A stretch of 54,327 nucleotides of DNA from Candidatus Poribacteria bacterium. Its GTDB lineage: Bacteria > Poribacteria > WGA-4E > WGA-3G. Positions 50,886 through 54,327 of the stretch are shown here, piece by piece (position 1 is the first letter of the stretch; each line of letters opens with the position of its first letter). Location: contig JAJDUH010000033.1 of NCBI GenBank assembly GCA_022826805.1, positions 1-54,327 on the forward strand, in the 5' to 3' direction. Made by a program: the position numbers and the translations under genes. The notes under the pieces are model-generated. The model did no database searches. It saw nothing but the letters and a program-made list of their open reading frames with translations, and had not been told where the DNA came from.

Positions 50886-51838
50886 TTTATCAGGACTCCA
50901 AGGGCGTCACCGGGGGCATTCCAGAGGAGATCGAAGGCTGCTTTCGCTTCGGTATGGTCAAAGCGATGCGTAATCATCTCGGATGCTTGAATCTCGCCGT
51001 CCTTTATCTTCTGTAAGGCACGCCCAGCAATCTCCGAACGCGGTTCGTCCGTCAAGATGCCAGCGACGAGGCGTTTGCTCATTATTTTTGAGGAATGCAA
51101 AGGAAGGGGTGCCTGTTGATAGAGGGCAATAAGTTGGAGAATTCCAAATCGGCGAGTCATATCTTGTGCTTGATCAAACGAATTGATGCCGGCATAACCC
51201 CCAACGCAATCAACTACAAGATCTGCCCCTTTTCCATCAGTGAGGCGAAGCACCTCTTCAACCGGATTTGTCTCGTCGGCATTTATCACCACATCCGCAC
51301 CGAGTTGCGTCGACAGTTCACACCGAAGCGGCAACGCGTCTACAGTGATAATCTGCGCTGGATCATACCCACGAAATACTTGCATCATCAGACTGCCAAC
51401 CAAGCCTTGTCCCAAAACAACAACAGTGTCTCCTGCTTTCACGCCAGAGGAATCCGCCCAGGCAACAGCACTCGTCGCTAACGGAAGGAAAGTGCCCTCT
51501 TCAAAGTTAACCTCGTCAAGGAGTGGGACGATACGTCCATCGGTTGTCTCAGGTTCGGCAATCACGTATTCCGCGTGGGGGGCTACAACCATGACACGTT
51601 CCCCAAGCCTATAATCCGCCACTTCTGCGCCGACCGCATCCACTGTTCCCGTCAGGGAATAACCCATAATTGTGTGTGAGACGGCTTCTTCTCGAATGTA
51701 GCGTCGAAAGAGTTCAGAGCCACGGCTAATCAGCGTTGTATCTGCCTTTACCCGAACTTGGCTTTCATTAATCTCCGGTATTGGTACCTCTTCCAGTTGG
51801 ATGTTACCGAAACCTTCTGGTTTAGTTACCCTAAACAT
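50876..51838 (-). CDS. MDR superfamily dehydrogenase (zinc-site lost)
   Basis: 320 residues of the medium-chain dehydrogenase fold: GroES-like half with SLTGTVDAVGAEV (about 60-72) and Rossmann half with GQGLVGSLMMQVFRG (about 143-157). The catalytic zinc ligands of alcohol dehydrogenases (the GHE and CxxD/Cys sets) are not seen, and the conserved structural cysteines are missing, so it may be zinc-independent. Long members of this kind include bacteriochlorophyllide and threonine dehydrogenase relatives, but no pathway can be named. It is the lead gene of a short pair with the methyltransferase. GGAG precedes the start. Confidence 0.8.
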   Translation of the reverse strand: MFRVTKPEGFGNIQLEEVPIPEINESQVRVKADTTLISRGSELFRRYIREEAVSHTIMGYSLTGTVDAVGAEVADYRLGERVMVVAPHAEYVIAEPETTDGRIVPLLDEVNFEEGTFLPLATSAVAWADSSGVKAGDTVVVLGQGLVGSLMMQVFRGYDPAQIITVDALPLRCELSTQLGADVVINADETNPVEEVLRLTDGKGADLVVDCVGGYAGINSFDQAQDMTRRFGILQLIALYQQAPLPLHSSKIMSKRLVAGILTDEPRSEIAGRALQKIKDGEIQASEMITHRFDHTEAKAAFDLLWNAPGDALGVLIKWQ

Positions 51839-51924
51839 ATTTGCTAATCTCCACAGGTTGTTTTTTCACGGTCGGCTATCAAGTCTAACCTATATATGAC
51901 TAATAGCTAACTAAAACAGCGCGC

Positions 51925-53283
51925 TTACTGCCATAAACGCTTTACTAATGCCTCACGCGTAATAGGTTTGTCGAGAGACATCAGGTAAATGTGAAAGGTA
52001 TTACTTCTGTCAGAAACATACGCAAGGTGTCGCCCATCAGGTGAAAAGGCGGGATGAATGGACACGCCAATTTCACCCGTGATTCGCCGTTCATTTTTTC
52101 CATCGGCGTCGATGAGATAAATTTCCATGTCACCGTCTCTCGCCGAGACGTATGCAATCGTTTGCCCATCGGGGGACACGGTTGGATTGTAACAATCATA
52201 GCGGTTCGGATTGAAGTGTTTCTCGTTCTGTCCATCAATATCCATCGTATAGAGTTGATTCACATCGTTCCGAGAGGAGACAAACACAATGCGTTTGCCG
52301 TCGGGGAAAAACGCCGGACTTCCATCATCTATTTCGTTGTAGGTGATGCGTTTCGGTTCAACGTCAGCAGATGTGATTTCTGCGAGATTAAGCCCGTCTA
52401 AATTCAAAAGGTATAATTCCAGATTTCCATCGGCGTTGGATTCATAGATTATCTGATTTTCCACTGGCGATGCGCGTGGCACACGGGCACCGAAACTTAC
52501 GGGTAAAACTGCCCGCGTCACTTTGCTATGGATGTGCGTTATATTGAAGCCTGCGTAAATCGGGGTTGAACCGCTGCTTTGGATGACAACCTTAACTTCT
52601 CGTGATGACTTCGGTTCACTGCTATAAAATAGATAATTCGGAGTCTTTAGAAAGGTCGGTGAGCTATCGTTGAAATCTGTAGTGAATGTCACGCGGCGAC
52701 GAATACGTCCCTCTAAATCCATTAAATAGATTTCACCGTTATCAAGTCGGAACGATGCAAAGGCGATCTCTGTACCATCAGGTGAGAAAGTAGGCGAGTA
52801 GTTGTCCGAATCGCCATATGTGAGTTGTTTACTTGTGTAGCTATCCCCAATAAGTTCAGTGATTTTGCGCAAAATCGCCAGATCTGAAGTGCCGTGTTGA
52901 ATAAGACGTAGCACGCGGAAAGCGGAGTCTCTGTCCCCAAATTTGAGATAGGTGCGTGCCAGTTCAAGGCGAGTGGCAACAAGTTCTTCGGGATGCGCGG
53001 CGTAGAGTTGCGAAGCCTTTCGGAGTTGTACAACGGCGTCATTGTAACGTCCTAATTCATTGTAGGCTTTCGCAAGCGACAACCGTGCCTCAGCGTTTTC
53101 AGGGGATGTCTCAACAAAAGCCTCTAATCCATCTGCTGCCTCTTGTACCATGCCAGAATTGAGGAGTTCTTCGCTCTTTTTCAGAACTGGCGAGTTTCCT
53201 TGGCATCCAATTAGAAAAATTATTAGGAGAATACTACATAGGACTATTAAGGTGTAGTTGCATTTTCTGCTATATATTACCAT
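51925..53283 (-). CDS. TPR and TolB-like beta-propeller lipoprotein
   Basis: 452 residues. A lipobox (IFLIGC, Cys about 27) marks a lipoprotein. TPR units (about 35-145) show ENAEARLSLAKAYNELGRY and related repeats. A PD40/TolB-type propeller (about 175-450) follows, with repeated blades reading SPTFSPDGTEIAFAS, SPAFFPDGKRIVFVS, NPTVSPDGQTIAYVS and HPAFSPDGRHLAYVS. It is probably periplasmic and protein-binding, like TolB. No Tol-Pal genes are adjacent. The start ATG is directly preceded by AT-rich sequence with no strong site. Confidence 0.85.
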   Translation of the reverse strand: MVIYSRKCNYTLIVLCSILLIIFLIGCQGNSPVLKKSEELLNSGMVQEAADGLEAFVETSPENAEARLSLAKAYNELGRYNDAVVQLRKASQLYAAHPEELVATRLELARTYLKFGDRDSAFRVLRLIQHGTSDLAILRKITELIGDSYTSKQLTYGDSDNYSPTFSPDGTEIAFASFRLDNGEIYLMDLEGRIRRRVTFTTDFNDSSPTFLKTPNYLFYSSEPKSSREVKVVIQSSGSTPIYAGFNITHIHSKVTRAVLPVSFGARVPRASPVENQIIYESNADGNLELYLLNLDGLNLAEITSADVEPKRITYNEIDDGSPAFFPDGKRIVFVSSRNDVNQLYTMDIDGQNEKHFNPNRYDCYNPTVSPDGQTIAYVSARDGDMEIYLIDADGKNERRITGEIGVSIHPAFSPDGRHLAYVSDRSNTFHIYLMSLDKPITREALVKRLWQ

Positions 53284-53326
53284 AAATGATCGTGGAGTTA
53301 CAGTGTGGAGTCAGTCCTCTGGAAAA

Positions 53327-53764
53327 TTAGTGTTGTCTGGCTCTGCGCCTACCCCGCCATCCATCCCCAACTGCATAGAGCCAACATAGCACGGCTTGGA
53401 TAGATGAACTGATTTTAAGCTTCCAAGAAGGGCGAAACATTAACCGCTCGCCATCATCAAACGTCCAAAGATGGATTTCATAGGAAGTCTGCGTTTCGTC
53501 TGTCCCTGCATTATCTGACTGAGCATCTTCATTCGCAACGGGTTTAAAACGCATCAAATCTCGCCACTCCTTCACTGGCAGCGAATTGAGATAGAAAAGC
53601 GCAACTGCCGAACCAAAAATCAACAAAATAACGACGCCTTTCGCAAATTGCGACAGGTATAATTGACCGAGTCCAGGGAGAATCGCGGACAATACCATTG
53701 CAACAAAGGAACGTGTATACACAGGATTGTTAGACGCAGCGCGAGCGTTCCTCGGTTCTACCAT
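53327..53764 (-). CDS. Small membrane protein, DUF5683-like region
   Basis: 145 residues with two membrane helices in the first half (about 20-62), including the common GLGQLYLSQFAKGVVILLI motif of small secretion/envelope proteins, then a basic tail with VLCWLYAVGDGWRGRRR. It overlaps nothing but is separated from the next gene by only 3 bases (53765-53767), so a two-gene unit with the small transporter-like protein is likely. Function unknown; the GLGQxYxxxxxKG pattern is shared with DUF5683/TM2-type proteins. Confidence 0.65.
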   Translation of the reverse strand: MVEPRNARAASNNPVYTRSFVAMVLSAILPGLGQLYLSQFAKGVVILLIFGSAVALFYLNSLPVKEWRDLMRFKPVANEDAQSDNAGTDETQTSYEIHLWTFDDGERLMFRPSWKLKISSSIQAVLCWLYAVGDGWRGRRRARQH

Positions 53765-53767
53765 CGA

Positions 53768-54136
53768 TTAAGACTCCCCTTGTGTGACAAGATAAACGCC
53801 GATACAGATAACCAGAGCACCTATTATCCGAACCTTAGGGATAGATTCCTTAAACAGCATCCATGAAAAGAGGATTGACAACACATAGCCAGAACTTAAC
53901 ATCGGATACGCGATACTCAGTTTAACGCGCGACAAAATAACGAGCCAGACGAGGGTTGTAAAGCCGTATATCGCAATCCCGCTGAGGATGTAGGGATTCA
54001 AGAATGCTTGTGTTAGTTTTCCAACTGCATCCCGCATACTGCTGATACGGCCTATCATATTCATTCCGTGTTTGAATAGAATCTGTCCTATCACTGTTAG
54101 CAAAACGTTGAAAAATAGAAGTAAAAAATCTTTCAT
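53768..54136 (-). CDS. Small EamA/SMR-like four-helix membrane protein
   Basis: 122 residues from the ATG at 54136; eight extra residues upstream would need a longer start without support. Four membrane helices, with GQILFKHGMNMIG (about 15-27), IAYPMLSSGYVLSILFSWMLFKESIP (about 76-101) and a final helix, as in the ArnE/ArnF and EmrE-like parts of the drug/metabolite transporter superfamily. EmrE-type proteins dimerise; the conserved charged Glu of EmrE helix 1 is not seen, so ArnE-like lipid-linked sugar transport is favoured. Its promoter has only 7 bases before the ATG, so the transcript is leaderless. Confidence 0.78.
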   Translation of the reverse strand: MKDFLLLFFNVLLTVIGQILFKHGMNMIGRISSMRDAVGKLTQAFLNPYILSGIAIYGFTTLVWLVILSRVKLSIAYPMLSSGYVLSILFSWMLFKESIPKVRIIGALVICIGVYLVTQGES

Positions 54137-54143
54137 GTTTCTA

Positions 54144-54172
54144 ATTATACCACACCCCAATTCTTTTTACAA
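54144..54172 (-). promoter_or_regulatory. Promoter of the small membrane protein, leaderless type
   Basis: On the minus strand TTGTAA (54167-54172) and TATAAT (54144-54149) are 17 bases apart. TATAAT ends 7 bases before the ATG at 54136, so transcription should start at or next to the ATG. Confidence 0.65.
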
Positions 54173-54327
54173 TTATTACCCTAACTAAACCAGGGGCATT
54201 TAGTTTATATATTTACTTTATATATATGGATGTTTTTCGTGTTTTTTTACCCTTCCAACTCGGTAAGCGAGATTTCCTAACCTCGCTGGCTTGAAAAAAA
54301 GGGTGTAAAACCCGATAATTTCTTAAA

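Overview
The window (about 54 kb) reads as chromosomal DNA of an uncultured, diderm, heterotrophic bacterium. The gene families (FGly sulfatase, several xylose-isomerase-like TIM barrels, DctP/TatT TRAP proteins, DUF6754- and DUF6785-type membrane proteins, corrinoid/RACo genes) and the many short dispersed repeats resemble Candidatus Poribacteria or a close relative. That placement is an inference from families, not a measured phylogeny. Outer-membrane Omp85 proteins and lipoproteins show that it is diderm. No rRNA, tRNA, prophage or CRISPR array was found.

Layout. 1-142: end of an insertion sequence (IS) whose transposase runs off the left edge. 170-9852 (+): a SIS-domain isomerase, then a probable envelope operon (NfeD protease, NfeD, two flotillin-like FloA proteins, a small anchored protein, a multidomain amidase), followed by a dipeptide epimerase and an SDR oxidoreductase. 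10199-12115 (+): a YfbK-type VWA protein. 12202-14456 (-): sulfatase plus sugar isomerase. 14623-17973 (-): a tight four-gene membrane operon of unknown function. 18067-19703 (-): aroB-aroK. 20018-22835 (+): two tandem acetyltransferases overlapping a GT39-like glycosyltransferase. 22881-24670 (-): adenylate kinase-like protein and xylose isomerase. 24904-28602 (+): a giant Omp85 fusion. 28885-33095 (+): YgfZ/GcvT-like protein, universal stress protein, and TRAP TatT-DctP without permease genes. 33278-35166 (+): a small AT-rich restriction-modification island. 35271-39246 (+): corrinoid protein, RACo-like activator and homocysteine methyltransferase. 39306-42123 (+): DUF402 protein, DegT aminotransferase and an unknown protein. 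42218-50116 (-): transglutaminase, BatA-like VWA protein, Omp85 and DUF6785 protein behind a perfect sigma70 consensus promoter. 50301-54136 (-): methyltransferase, MDR dehydrogenase, TPR/TolB-propeller lipoprotein and two small membrane proteins.

How the parts fit. The first block links membrane-microdomain proteins to murein hydrolysis and possibly murein-peptide recycling. The corrinoid block is a methyl-transfer module with its reductive activator but no recognisable cognate methyltransferase. The transglutaminase block looks like part of a Bat-type envelope system joined to an outer-membrane assembly protein.

The most distinctive layer is the repeats. At least five short families recur between genes. 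They include a hairpin whose arms co-vary between copies, a 100-103 bp element bounded by GTAGGTTGGGTTG and CGAAACCCAAC, and cyanobacterial-type heptanucleotide repeats. Some have been captured as coding sequence in the N-termini of two exported proteins and at the stop codon of aroB. The strongest candidates for something undescribed are the four-gene DUF6754 operon, the DUF4097-CBM9-POTRA-Omp85 fusion, and the co-varying hairpin repeat.
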